Assembly (NCBI GenBank): GCA_002353825.1
Contig: DEKJ01000028.1
Location: 91,791 to 155,790 of the forward strand
Source: Prevotella sp. UBA2725
GTDB taxonomy: Bacteria > Bacteroidota > Bacteroidia > Bacteroidales > Bacteroidaceae
Direction of reading: 5' to 3'
Length of the DNA stretch: 64,000 bases
Below are positions 24,657-34,240 of the stretch, in pieces. A program made the position numbers and the translations under genes. Below the pieces are notes generated by a model, which was not told the origin of the DNA, did not search any database, and was given only the letters and a program-made list of their open reading frames with translations. Each line of letters opens with the position of its first letter. Position 1 is the stretch's first letter.

Positions 24657-27600
24657 ATGCGCAATAGATGTTTTTCTATTATAAGTCTGATCCTACTGGG
24701 TCTGATATTCTCTTTCTCGCTACCATCCCATGCCGACGATTTCGTCGGTCACTATGATGTGCGGCAGCTCTCCGTGTCGGACGGACTGCCCGGCAACACC
24801 ATCCGCGACATCCGGCAGGACAGCAACGGCCTGCTCTGGATGGCAGGCACAGGCGGTCTGGCTTGCTATGATGGTTACCGCTTTGTCAGCTTCAATCAGT
24901 TTGGCGGCTCCTCAACACTCGCCATTCCCCGTCATATCGGCAAGCTCTATATCACACCTTCTCACGATCAGCTCTGGTTGTCTACCGCTACCTACAATCA
25001 GTTTTGTTTCGATCTGCAGCGCGGACGATTCATCGATTACACGGGCCGCGGCGACGAGGATCGACCCTATCGTAAACTCATGCCATCCTCTAATGGTATC
25101 TGGCTCATCAGTAACACCTATGGTCTCCGCCGTGTCACAAAAGTCAATGGCAAATACACCTCCACTGATTTCACGGCTAACAACCACCGGCTCCCCGGCA
25201 ACCAAGTAATGAACATTGCTGAAGACTGCAAAGGTAACATCTGGGTCAGCTCAGACAAGGGGCTGGTCAGAATCGACAAGTCAGACCGCACACTGACACG
25301 ACTGAAAGGCAAGAAAATCATGGGCTGCTTCGCCTTTGGCGATAAAATAATCGCCTATGTGAAAAGCATGCAAACTGCCTTCATCTTCAATGTTGAAGGG
25401 CGAATGCTCAGGAAAGTACCATTGTCCCCAGCCTTGGGACATGTCAATGCCATCCGAGGCACAATCAACTGGCAGGGCAAATGGATAGTCTTCACCGGTG
25501 TGGGTACCTTCGCTTTAGACATGCACACTTACCAGTTTTCCAAGCCTGCCGATTACCAGATACCCAATGGAACGCTCTATGACACCATTGGCGACCTGCA
25601 GTTTGTCGGCAACAGAACCGGCAATCTATGGATCTTCCCCAAGCGAGGGGCTGTTCAAGTGCTCCATCTCTTCGATATGGTTAACCTGTCACGTGAGAAT
25701 AACCGTGTATTCTCCGTCACACAAGGAAAGGATGGACTCTATTATATCGGCTCTTACGGTGGCGGACTGTTCGTCTATAATCAGGCCACAGGAAAGATTT
25801 CCCAATACACAGCCAATGACCGGAACCCACTGATCCTCACCAATTATATCGTCTACGCTACTACCGACCGCAGCGGATGCATCTGGCTGTCGACAGAGAA
25901 TGGTGGCGTAACTTGTCTGGTTCCCAGTGAGAGCATTGCCGAATATCAGTTTATAAACAATACCATCTTAGGCGACTGGACCAATTACATACAACGGCTC
26001 AACCCTTTACCAAACGGGTTCTTGGATATAGAGACCAAAGCCAGAGAACTTTATACCTATAATATTCTTACTGGCGCTTTCTCCCCCAAAGGAACTGTCG
26101 GACAGCCAGTAACTGAATCTCTGGTAGACCATCAAGGCCGACTCTGGCAGACGACATTAGGGCAAGGTGTTCTGATCAATGGAAAGCAGGCAGAGGTCAC
26201 GGCCAACGGCAAGCATGTGGAAACCATCGACTACACAGCCTTAGCCAAAGACCGTTACGGCCGTATCTGGCTTGGGTCAAAAGGCGCTGGACTGATGCTG
26301 GTAAAGACGGTCACAGGCAATACCATCCGCACCGAGCCTGCCATCACGAGCCAGTACAACGAGAGCCGCATCAATGACATCGCCGTTACCGCTGACAAGA
26401 TATATGTCGCGACCTACAACGGGCTCTATGCCGCAGACCTCAAGAAGCAAGGTGTTCGACCCAGCGACTTCATGCTCTATCACACGTCTGCCAAGAATTT
26501 CCCCGCCGACGAGGTTGTCTGTCTCTACCCGACAGCACACAATATCGTATGGGTGGGCACTGTGGGAGGAGGACTCGTGCGTTGCGACTTCTCCCATGGC
26601 GTGAAGAATATGACTTACAAAATGCTAACGACAAAGGATGGACTAAGCAATAACAATATCCGCTCTATCGTTGCAGACAAGAGAGGAAACCTGTGGGCTG
26701 GAACAGACGCAGGCATCTCACGAATCACCCCCGACGGACGATATATTCGCCGCTACCTGCTCACGAACAACGCACTCAGCAATACCTTTACTAAGAAATG
26801 TGCCGTACAGCTCAACAACGGGCACCTCGCCTTTGGTACAGCCAACGGAATGGTTCTCATCGACCCTACGAAAGACAAGATCGATAAAGCTCCGGTCAGA
26901 ACGGTGCCTTTCATCACGGATCTCTATGTCAATGGCATTTCCGTACTTGAAGGACTCGACCCCGTCATCACTGACAAAGCTCTTCCATTAACGGAGAAGG
27001 TAAGACTGGATCATAACCAGAGCTCCCTCACGTTCTTCTTCTCCAGTTGTGACTATCATAACATCACCTCCCAGGCTTATCAGTATTACCTCGAAGGGGT
27101 TGATCACAGTTGGCGTCCCGTCACCGTAGAGAACCGTGCAGAATATTCGAACCTCTCGCCCGGCACCTACACGTTCCATCTGCGCCTTGTCAACGCCGCC
27201 GGGCCTGGTCAAGAGCGCACATTGATCGTGCACATCTCCGAACCATGGTACAACACTATATGGGCATGGCTCTGTTATCTGCTTATCATCGCAGCTGTCG
27301 GACTATTCCTTTACCGCAATACGAAGGAGCGCCTCCGCATGCACCAGCAGGTGAAATTAGAGAAGCAGGTCGCCGACTTCCGTACAGAATTCTTCACACA
27401 CATCACCCATGAGTTCCGCACCCCGCTGGCCATCGCACAGACCGCCATCGAGCGCGTCTCACAACCAGGTAATCCCTACAGGAAAGATGCACAAACAGCG
27501 CAGCGGGGTATTCGACGCTTGCTACGCCTCGTCAACCAGTTCCTCGAATATCGAAGGATAGAGACCGGCAAACTACGGCTGCAGGTAGAGAAGGATGACA

Positions 27601-28916
27601 TCATCACTTTCGCACAAGACGTCTTCCTCGACTTCCGCGTCATCGCCGAACAGAAGCATATCAACATGAACTTTACGCCCTTCAACAAAAAGGCAGAGCT
27701 ATTGTTCGACCACCGACTCGTAGAATCCATCCTCTACAACCTGCTCTCCAATGCGGTCAAATATGCTCCAGAGAAAAGCACTGTCTCTTTCTATATCAAG
27801 AACAATGGCAAGATGATCGACTTTATCGTAGAGGATAACGGCCCAGGAATAGGCAACGAACAACTCAAGAACCTGTTCCATCCCTTCATGGAAGGCAACG
27901 TATCCAAGGGTGGCATGGGTATCGGCCTTTATACCTCTTACCAGATGGCACTGCTCCATCATGGCATGCTCAGCTATTCCAACGTCTCGCCGCATGGAGC
28001 CCGCTTCACGCTCTCTATCCCGAAAGAGTGGGACTATCAGCCAGAAGAATATAGCACCAAGAGACAGACTTCAGTCACCAACGATGACAAGCATTACGAA
28101 GAGATCATCCGTGAGATGGCACCCGAAGCTATCAACAGTCAGCGTGTCGCAGTCATTGAGGATGATGTTGACATGCAGGAACAGCTAAAGACGGAGGTGG
28201 GAGCTTTCTTCCAGACTACCGTCTACGGCAACGGCAAGGATGCCATTGAAGGCATCACTGCCAACCCGCCAAGCCTCATCCTCTGCGACATCATGCTACC
28301 CGACACCAACGGCTACGAGATAGTCAAGAAGCTTCACGAAGAGGGAAAGTTTAAGGACATACCCGTCATCATGCTTACCGCCTTGGATGATGAGGACCAT
28401 CAGATCAAAGGATACAAGGTCGGTGCCGACGACTACATGGTGAAACCATGCAACTATCACCTGCTCATCGCCCGGATGATCCAACTCATCACATGGCATG
28501 AGAAAAGAAAAGCGGAACAACCCGCAATGGATGTTCCGCAAGAAAATGCTGCAGAGAAAGACACAGCATCAAATACTGTAGTGTTGACGAGCCGTGCCGA
28601 CAAACGGTTCCGGCAGCAGGTCGAAGCCGTAGTGTCTCAGCATCTCGGCGACTCGACCCTATCCGTCGACCGATTGGCAGAGATGTTGTCCATGGGCCGT
28701 ACGAAGTTCTACGGCAAGGTTAAGGAAGTCTTCGACATGTCACCGAACAAATACCTCCTTGCCCGCCGCATGGAAGCCGCAGCCGAGCTCTTAGACGAAG
28801 GAAAGTACAACGTCTCAGAAGTCAGCTACCGAGTAGGATTCTCTGACCCGATCTATTTCAACAGGTGTTTCAAAGCGCACTTCGGCATCGTACCAAGCAA
28901 ATATAAAAAGCTGTAA
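24657..28916 (+). CDS. Hybrid two-component system sensor/regulator (HTCS), intact copy
   Basis: This single-protein sensor kinase and transcription factor of the Bacteroidetes PUL type has 1419 residues. It has a signal peptide (to about HADDF), a periplasmic double beta-propeller of repeat blades (about 30-720) and a Y_Y_Y domain (about 770-860). A membrane helix (WLCYLLIIAAVGLFLY) leads to a HisKA domain with His918 in THEFRTP, then HATPase boxes (NLLSNAVKYAP, EDNGPGIG, GMGIGLYT). The receiver has Asp1211 in LCDIMLPD and Lys in MVKPC. An AraC-type HTH ends it (about 1318-1419). It probably senses a rhamnogalacturonan oligosaccharide and activates the flanking operons. It is divergent from the PL11 operon. 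Confidence 0.96.
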   Translation: MRNRCFSIISLILLGLIFSFSLPSHADDFVGHYDVRQLSVSDGLPGNTIRDIRQDSNGLLWMAGTGGLACYDGYRFVSFNQFGGSSTLAIPRHIGKLYITPSHDQLWLSTATYNQFCFDLQRGRFIDYTGRGDEDRPYRKLMPSSNGIWLISNTYGLRRVTKVNGKYTSTDFTANNHRLPGNQVMNIAEDCKGNIWVSSDKGLVRIDKSDRTLTRLKGKKIMGCFAFGDKIIAYVKSMQTAFIFNVEGRMLRKVPLSPALGHVNAIRGTINWQGKWIVFTGVGTFALDMHTYQFSKPADYQIPNGTLYDTIGDLQFVGNRTGNLWIFPKRGAVQVLHLFDMVNLSRENNRVFSVTQGKDGLYYIGSYGGGLFVYNQATGKISQYTANDRNPLILTNYIVYATTDRSGCIWLSTENGGVTCLVPSESIAEYQFINNTILGDWTNYIQRLNPLPNGFLDIETKARELYTYNILTGAFSPKGTVGQPVTESLVDHQGRLWQTTLGQGVLINGKQAEVTANGKHVETIDYTALAKDRYGRIWLGSKGAGLMLVKTVTGNTIRTEPAITSQYNESRINDIAVTADKIYVATYNGLYAADLKKQGVRPSDFMLYHTSAKNFPADEVVCLYPTAHNIVWVGTVGGGLVRCDFSHGVKNMTYKMLTTKDGLSNNNIRSIVADKRGNLWAGTDAGISRITPDGRYIRRYLLTNNALSNTFTKKCAVQLNNGHLAFGTANGMVLIDPTKDKIDKAPVRTVPFITDLYVNGISVLEGLDPVITDKALPLTEKVRLDHNQSSLTFFFSSCDYHNITSQAYQYYLEGVDHSWRPVTVENRAEYSNLSPGTYTFHLRLVNAAGPGQERTLIVHISEPWYNTIWAWLCYLLIIAAVGLFLYRNTKERLRMHQQVKLEKQVADFRTEFFTHITHEFRTPLAIAQTAIERVSQPGNPYRKDAQTAQRGIRRLLRLVNQFLEYRRIETGKLRLQVEKDDIITFAQDVFLDFRVIAEQKHINMNFTPFNKKAELLFDHRLVESILYNLLSNAVKYAPEKSTVSFYIKNNGKMIDFIVEDNGPGIGNEQLKNLFHPFMEGNVSKGGMGIGLYTSYQMALLHHGMLSYSNVSPHGARFTLSIPKEWDYQPEEYSTKRQTSVTNDDKHYEEIIREMAPEAINSQRVAVIEDDVDMQEQLKTEVGAFFQTTVYGNGKDAIEGITANPPSLILCDIMLPDTNGYEIVKKLHEEGKFKDIPVIMLTALDDEDHQIKGYKVGADDYMVKPCNYHLLIARMIQLITWHEKRKAEQPAMDVPQENAAEKDTASNTVVLTSRADKRFRQQVEAVVSQHLGDSTLSVDRLAEMLSMGRTKFYGKVKEVFDMSPNKYLLARRMEAAAELLDEGKYNVSEVSYRVGFSDPIYFNRCFKAHFGIVPSKYKKL

Positions 28917-28919
28917 GAG

Positions 28920-29495
28920 CTATTTCTTCCCTGCTGCATCGACCATAAAGGTGATGGGGAGGAAACGGGTCATATCTTGTTTGTCCACGATGAGATCGAT
29001 GACATCAATCCGCAAAGAGAGCAGACTGCGCGTCACATCATAATAACCTGTCGTGGCAAGCGTGAGCGTCATTGCATGGGACGTGCCGTCCTTCTTGTAA
29101 TTGAACGTTACATCCAGATCCTTCGCCTTCCAGTTCAGAGCCGACACACTGGGAACACCGACACTGTCGATAGCAGCAGTATAGCTATAACCTTCCATCT
29201 CTCCCTGGATACTCTGGTAGTCAGAAGGATAGACTTTCTGCAACACGAGTTCAATGGGGAAGTTCTTCACTGTGACATTGGCCTGTTGGTCAATCGTGAA
29301 GTTGAGCGTCTGATGATTACTGTTGTCGTTCATGATGGCCGTACCCTCATACGCCCCCTTCATGTTCTCGAAATTCTGCGAGATATTATTCCAGTTATCT
29401 TCTGTCTGACTGTCGCTCGAACAAGAAGAAAGGCCTGTGGCCACACCAAAAGATGTGGCACACAGGACCAGAAACATTATTATGTCTTTTTTCAT
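28920..29495 (-). CDS. Small lipoprotein (DUF4840-like)
   Basis: The 191-residue protein has a lipoprotein signal (LSSCSSD, Cys about 25) and a beta-rich body with KGAYEGTAIMND and NFTIDQQANVTVKNFP. This resembles the DUF4840 family of Bacteroidales lipoproteins; the assignment is from memory and moderate. It begins 7 bp after the giant PL11 gene, so the two are surely cotranscribed. It may act at the cell surface in the same degradation system, but no function is known to me. Only 3 bp separate it from the convergent HTCS gene. Confidence 0.7.
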   Translation of the reverse strand: MKKDIIMFLVLCATSFGVATGLSSCSSDSQTEDNWNNISQNFENMKGAYEGTAIMNDNSNHQTLNFTIDQQANVTVKNFPIELVLQKVYPSDYQSIQGEMEGYSYTAAIDSVGVPSVSALNWKAKDLDVTFNYKKDGTSHAMTLTLATTGYYDVTRSLLSLRIDVIDLIVDKQDMTRFLPITFMVDAAGKK

Positions 29496-29502
29496 TATCC
29501 TG

Positions 29503-32500
29503 TTATTTTACAATGACCTTCATACTGTCACCACCGACACGGATGATATACACACCCTGTGTCAGCCCTTGCTTGCGCAGATCCTGTGCGGCAGCAGCCT
29601 TTGAGGTCTTGATGATACCGTAGCTCTTACCTGACATGTCATAGAGCTGACCCGTGAAGATCTCGTCAGCTGTCAGGTTACGGATACCCGTACTGCTTAT
29701 CACTTTCAGCTTACCCGTTGCCTGGAAGAGCTCCGACGTATCCCAAGAAAGACCTGTAGGAAGTGTCGGGAGATTCAGCGTGACATTGTCGGCACTGCCC
29801 GAGAAGTCAGCAGCCGTCCAAAGCGTGCAACTATCACCTGCAGCCGGTGTGTAGGTCGACTTGAGGGTCACTGTAATCGTTGACCCTGAAGCCAATGACA
29901 ATGTGCCATTTGTGACAAGATAGGTACGACTGTTATCAGCATTCTTGCCATTGTTGATCAGGAACTCGGCCTTGGCACCGTCGTAAAGATAGATGCCACT
30001 CATCGTGCGGAGAGCACTGTAACGGGTCGTGCTTGTTGCGCTACCCGGTGCGAGCACACCGCCATTGTTGACATCGATCTTTGCCAGCACACCACGTCCG
30101 GCAAGCGTGCCGCCATTAGCAACACTCACTCCGTAAGCTCCAAAAAGACGGTTGGCGTCTTTCAGTGTCACGAGTGCACTGTTGAGGTTCAATGTACCCT
30201 CATTGACACTTACCGTGCCACCGATACTGCTCTGTACCTTGCTCAGCGTCATGATGCCGCTTCCTGTCTTTGCCAGCTTACCTTTGTTGACACTGCCATT
30301 GAACGTGAAGTCCTTGTCGTTGCCACCTAAAGTCCACGTACCTGAGCCATCGAGCTGGGCTGAACCCGTGACACTTCCTACAGTGACATTCTTTCCGTTG
30401 TTGTTCAAATTAATGGATGCAGAGACGGTAGCGTTCTTCAAACTGCCAGTGATATAGAGCATCGGCGTGTAAGAACCCGACTTACTTCCGGCAATCTTCA
30501 ACGTTCCTGCGAAGTCGCCCCAGTAGCCATTGATGTAAGCTCTTGTACTCCGAGAATAGAGATTCAGCGTGCCTGCACCTGTAAGACTGCCGGTATAGTT
30601 GCAACGGCTGTCGAGATACCAGGAAGCTGTAGCCCCCTCAGGGACCTCCACATTGACACCCGTAGAAGAGTAAGTGTAGATATTGTCTGCATCACTGAGT
30701 GTTGCTCCGTTGTTGAGGACGATGGTCTTCGGATAGCCATGGACATTGCTGCTCTCCTGACTGTTGACCGTACCGCCATTGACGATAAGCTTACTGAAGT
30801 TTACCGTCGGTGCGAGGGTCAGCGCACCTGATCCTTCCTTTGTCAGCGTATAGCCACTGCCCTTGACAAAACCGTTAAGTTTCAATGTCTTACCGTCATC
30901 CACCGAGATAGTGCCGCCATTCTTGCCCAAGGTGATAGGATGCTCGGTAGTCATACTCTCTGTAGCCTCCAGCGTACCGCCATTGAGGTTGACCTCATTG
31001 GTATAGACGCCGAGTGCTCCATTGTTGACACCACTCTTCTGACCGAGATTATTGACAGCAAGCGTACCGTTCTCGATGGTTGTCTTACCCGTGAAGCTAT
31101 TGGTATTCGTCAATGTCGCCTTCGCCGTGCCTTTCTTTGTCAAGGTTGTCGTACCCGTGATGGCATCGCCCGAAACGTTATATTCAACGTTGCTGTTGTC
31201 GAAAGTAACGGAGCCTGGGCTCACTTCACCTTTGATGACCACCGTTCCGGAGGTGGCGTTGTCGTTGAACGTCACGGCGTCGCCAGTAACGAAGACATCC
31301 GATGTCTTCTCACTGGTATTGGTAAAGTTCTCCTGGTCGGCAAGGTCCCAGGTCGTGCTGTTGGCACCCGACCATTCTACGTTTGTTGCAGCACGCATGT
31401 CAGCGACGGTCAGCATGAGCTTGCCATCGGTGCAAGCCAGAGAAGCTTTGTGACCCTGAAGGCCTGTGATGGCAATCTTGCTCAGGTCACCGTCAACAGT
31501 TGCTATGGTACCCAACTGATAGGTACCGGCAACGACGCCGTTCGGGAAGTTGATGTTGAATCGTGGCACAAGATACTCCGGGCCCTGTGTCCAGTCTTTC
31601 GTCTCAATCGTCATTGCCTTGTTGACAGTGATCTGGTCGGCCTTGCCCGAAGCATCGACATCAAAGTCGACGATACTGCCGAAGCCGAGTTTCAGGCTGT
31701 CTGTCGTCAACGTGCCTACCGTGCCTTTTCCGCCGGGGCAGACGCTGGCACCATAGTCGGCCTGGATGGTGGAGAACACACCGCCGTTACTGTTCAATGT
31801 GGCAAAACGGTTCAGCCACAAGCGGCTGTTTTTCAGTGTGCCGTCGAAGTTGAGTGTTCCTGCCCACACATCGGTGTTACCTGTGTAGGTCTCGTCGACC
31901 TTCGGCAGGGTGAGTACACCGTCACCCTGCTTGACGAGGCGCATCTTTCCGCTGAAAGCACCACCCGTCAGGGTGTGGGTGTAAGTGGTTGTGGTGATGT
32001 TGTTGTTGTCGTCATGGCCCTGAACCCATGTCGGCGCGTTATCAAAGAAGATTTTTGGAGCGGCACCGTCAGCCACACTGACGGTCATATCATTGGTCTC
32101 AGCCATGATAATCTGCTTGTCGTTATAGGTAGAGGAGATCGTCCCACCATTGCTAATCTCCGTGCGACCGCGCATGGTCTCGGCAGGAGGTGCCATGGTG
32201 ATACCTTCCATCTTGCCAAGGTAGTAGCTCACGTGAGGCGGCTGATTGTAGCCGTTCATCTGCCATACCATGGCGTTTCGGTACTGCTTGTCAGCAAGCA
32301 GCGTATAGTTGCGGTAAGGTGTAGGATCCGTTGTGGTATAGATACGGATGGTGTTGTCTGCCGTGCGCGCCACGACCTCTTCGCGCCAATCGCCGAAGAT
32401 ATCACCCTGGAAACAAGGCGTAGCCTTCGTGTCGTTGTTCGTCAACGAACCCGTGAGATACTTGATGTCCCCATTGCCATATTTGTGGATTCGGAACGTG

Positions 32501-34068
32501 GAGTTGCGCACCTCTGTACCATTGAGCGTCTCTTCCAACAGATCACCGTCCCAATAGATACGGAAGTTAAGGTCGAAGTCGTAGCCACTGTCCCCTATAT
32601 GTTTGTCGGTAACAGCACTGATTGGCGTGTCGTGACCGGACGAGCCGATAGCTCCCGGAACCTTATCGGTGAAGTTACCCATCATCGAGCGCCCATCGTC
32701 ACTGCCTCCGGCAAGCCGATAGTAGATCTTGCTTGTCGTGGCATCACGGTAGTTGTTTGCGGGATTATCCTCATTGCAGGCGAAGATCTCCTGACCATGG
32801 CGGTAAGGATCAAAGTCGCCGACATGCTGTGCATCACCATGTCCGAGACCTGTTGTGCTTAAGCCTTTGCCGTTGTCGTCAATGACCATGGAGCCGAAGC
32901 AAATCTCGTCACGACCGTCCCAGTCGACATCAGCGATGGTGTAGTTGTGATAACCCTGACCGTACCAGGGGCTTCCCGGCGTGTTGCAGTTCCACCGCCA
33001 GCGAGTCGTGAGCTGATGGGTTGCAGGATCAACGTCGAGCGCAATCATCTTATGGCGGGTATAGATACCACGTGCCAGGAAGATACTCGGCTTGCGGCCA
33101 TCGAGATAAGGTGCACCGAAGAAGTTCTTACTGCTACGGTGTCCATAGCCGTCGCCCCAGGCTTTTGCGAGGTCTGTCTCACCATCCTCTAAGCGTTTCA
33201 GAGGATAGTCCATATAGTTGGGATGCTCTGTCGGGCCGATCTGGTAAGGTTTGCCCGTCTCACCATTGAGATAGAGCAAATATTCTGCGCCAGTATGGAC
33301 GAAGAACTCAGACATGTTACCGTTCTGGCAGTCGGCACGATAATTCTTTGTTTTGTCGCCGATAACGATGGTGTCACCGTCGGCTGTATGGATGATTGTA
33401 CCGTCGGCAGCACGCATGATGCACTCCGCCTTGCCGTCGCGGTCCCAGTCGTAAGCAGCAATGTTTGTCTCATTGTGCTGGAAGTCGCAGAGGTTCGGAC
33501 CACAGTCGATCCACCACATCAGTTTGCCGTTGAGCTTATAGACCTCGATACGGTCGAAGTCAGGACCATTAGGTTTATTCTTCGGGTCGTCGGTGGTACA
33601 GATCTCCTTAACGATAAGTTCCATCTCACCGTCGCCATCGACATCGGCAATCGTTGCATCGTTAGGCTGATAGACATCCGTGACATCCGTCGTGCCATCA
33701 TTGGAGGTACGCTTAGGCTTCGGAATCTCCACGTAATTGTTCTGAAGTACCGAGACGCTCTTACTCGCTTCCTCCTCCTGACCGTCCACAACGGCTTTCA
33801 CAGTATAAGTACTCGAAGTTGTTCCAGCGGCATCAGTATAGTTGGACACATCCAACGGCTGATCATTGACCTTCACGCCATCGCGGTAGAGGTTGTATTT
33901 CACACCATAATATTCCTCGCCAAGAATACGCCAGGAACAATAGACGCCACTGGTCGTCTTGACTGCTACAAGGCCGCGGTCAAGCTTGTCCATGAAGCGC
34001 TGGGCATGGACAGGTGCTGCGAGAAGGGTCGACAGCAATAAGGCAACTAAATAGTATTTTTTCTTCAT
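29503..34068 (-). CDS. Giant PL11 rhamnogalacturonan lyase with autotransporter-like stalk and T9SS-like tail
   Basis: The 1521-residue secreted protein starts with a signal peptide (to AAPVHAQ) and a PL11 catalytic domain (about 25-630: LDRGLVAVKT, DVDGDGEMEL, IFGDWREEVVA, MNGYNQPPHVSYYLG). About 800 residues follow that are rich in Gly, Thr, Asn and Ser and built of beta-helix repeats like those of autotransporter passengers, for example TTIENGTLAVNNL, VSVNEGTLNLNS and KTGSGIMTLSK. No outer-membrane barrel domain is present. The last ~60 residues (QLYDMSGKS, then GVYIIRVGGDSMKVIVK) resemble a type IX secretion sorting domain. It is probably a surface-anchored lyase on a long stalk. It is cotranscribed with the downstream lipoprotein gene. 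Confidence 0.9.
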   Translation of the reverse strand: MKKKYYLVALLLSTLLAAPVHAQRFMDKLDRGLVAVKTTSGVYCSWRILGEEYYGVKYNLYRDGVKVNDQPLDVSNYTDAAGTTSSTYTVKAVVDGQEEEASKSVSVLQNNYVEIPKPKRTSNDGTTDVTDVYQPNDATIADVDGDGEMELIVKEICTTDDPKNKPNGPDFDRIEVYKLNGKLMWWIDCGPNLCDFQHNETNIAAYDWDRDGKAECIMRAADGTIIHTADGDTIVIGDKTKNYRADCQNGNMSEFFVHTGAEYLLYLNGETGKPYQIGPTEHPNYMDYPLKRLEDGETDLAKAWGDGYGHRSSKNFFGAPYLDGRKPSIFLARGIYTRHKMIALDVDPATHQLTTRWRWNCNTPGSPWYGQGYHNYTIADVDWDGRDEICFGSMVIDDNGKGLSTTGLGHGDAQHVGDFDPYRHGQEIFACNEDNPANNYRDATTSKIYYRLAGGSDDGRSMMGNFTDKVPGAIGSSGHDTPISAVTDKHIGDSGYDFDLNFRIYWDGDLLEETLNGTEVRNSTFRIHKYGNGDIKYLTGSLTNNDTKATPCFQGDIFGDWREEVVARTADNTIRIYTTTDPTPYRNYTLLADKQYRNAMVWQMNGYNQPPHVSYYLGKMEGITMAPPAETMRGRTEISNGGTISSTYNDKQIIMAETNDMTVSVADGAAPKIFFDNAPTWVQGHDDNNNITTTTYTHTLTGGAFSGKMRLVKQGDGVLTLPKVDETYTGNTDVWAGTLNFDGTLKNSRLWLNRFATLNSNGGVFSTIQADYGASVCPGGKGTVGTLTTDSLKLGFGSIVDFDVDASGKADQITVNKAMTIETKDWTQGPEYLVPRFNINFPNGVVAGTYQLGTIATVDGDLSKIAITGLQGHKASLACTDGKLMLTVADMRAATNVEWSGANSTTWDLADQENFTNTSEKTSDVFVTGDAVTFNDNATSGTVVIKGEVSPGSVTFDNSNVEYNVSGDAITGTTTLTKKGTAKATLTNTNSFTGKTTIENGTLAVNNLGQKSGVNNGALGVYTNEVNLNGGTLEATESMTTEHPITLGKNGGTISVDDGKTLKLNGFVKGSGYTLTKEGSGALTLAPTVNFSKLIVNGGTVNSQESSNVHGYPKTIVLNNGATLSDADNIYTYSSTGVNVEVPEGATASWYLDSRCNYTGSLTGAGTLNLYSRSTRAYINGYWGDFAGTLKIAGSKSGSYTPMLYITGSLKNATVSASINLNNNGKNVTVGSVTGSAQLDGSGTWTLGGNDKDFTFNGSVNKGKLAKTGSGIMTLSKVQSSIGGTVSVNEGTLNLNSALVTLKDANRLFGAYGVSVANGGTLAGRGVLAKIDVNNGGVLAPGSATSTTRYSALRTMSGIYLYDGAKAEFLINNGKNADNSRTYLVTNGTLSLASGSTITVTLKSTYTPAAGDSCTLWTAADFSGSADNVTLNLPTLPTGLSWDTSELFQATGKLKVISSTGIRNLTADEIFTGQLYDMSGKSYGIIKTSKAAAAQDLRKQGLTQGVYIIRVGGDSMKVIVK

Positions 34069-34117
34069 CTGTTTTAGGCATCAAGCCGTTTTTATGTTTT
34101 CGTTTTAATATATGCGG

Positions 34118-34125
34118 CAAAATTA
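34118..34125 (-). promoter_or_regulatory. -7 element of the giant PL11 gene
   Basis: On the minus strand TAATTTTG fits TAnnTTTG, 50 bp upstream of the start at 34068. No -33 element is evident. Confidence 0.45.
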
Positions 34126-34201
34126 CTACTTATCTCGTTAATGTTGGTTGTCAATTGTACGAAAAAGAGGAAATAAGTACACATGAATGAACAAAAAAGC
34201 A

Positions 34202-34209
34202 TATCTTTG
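34202..34209 (+). promoter_or_regulatory. -7 element of the RAYT gene
   Basis: TATCTTTG matches TAnnTTTG, with a predicted leader of about 25 nt before the ATG at 34241. Confidence 0.55.
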
Positions 34210-34240
34210 CCCCAAACATATGAAATAATGCAGATGGCCT

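Noticed and set aside
30940..32862. 640-codon plus-strand ORF
   Set aside because: It lies fully antisense to the giant PL11 gene, has no family motifs and no promoter or start context. It is a by-product of base composition.
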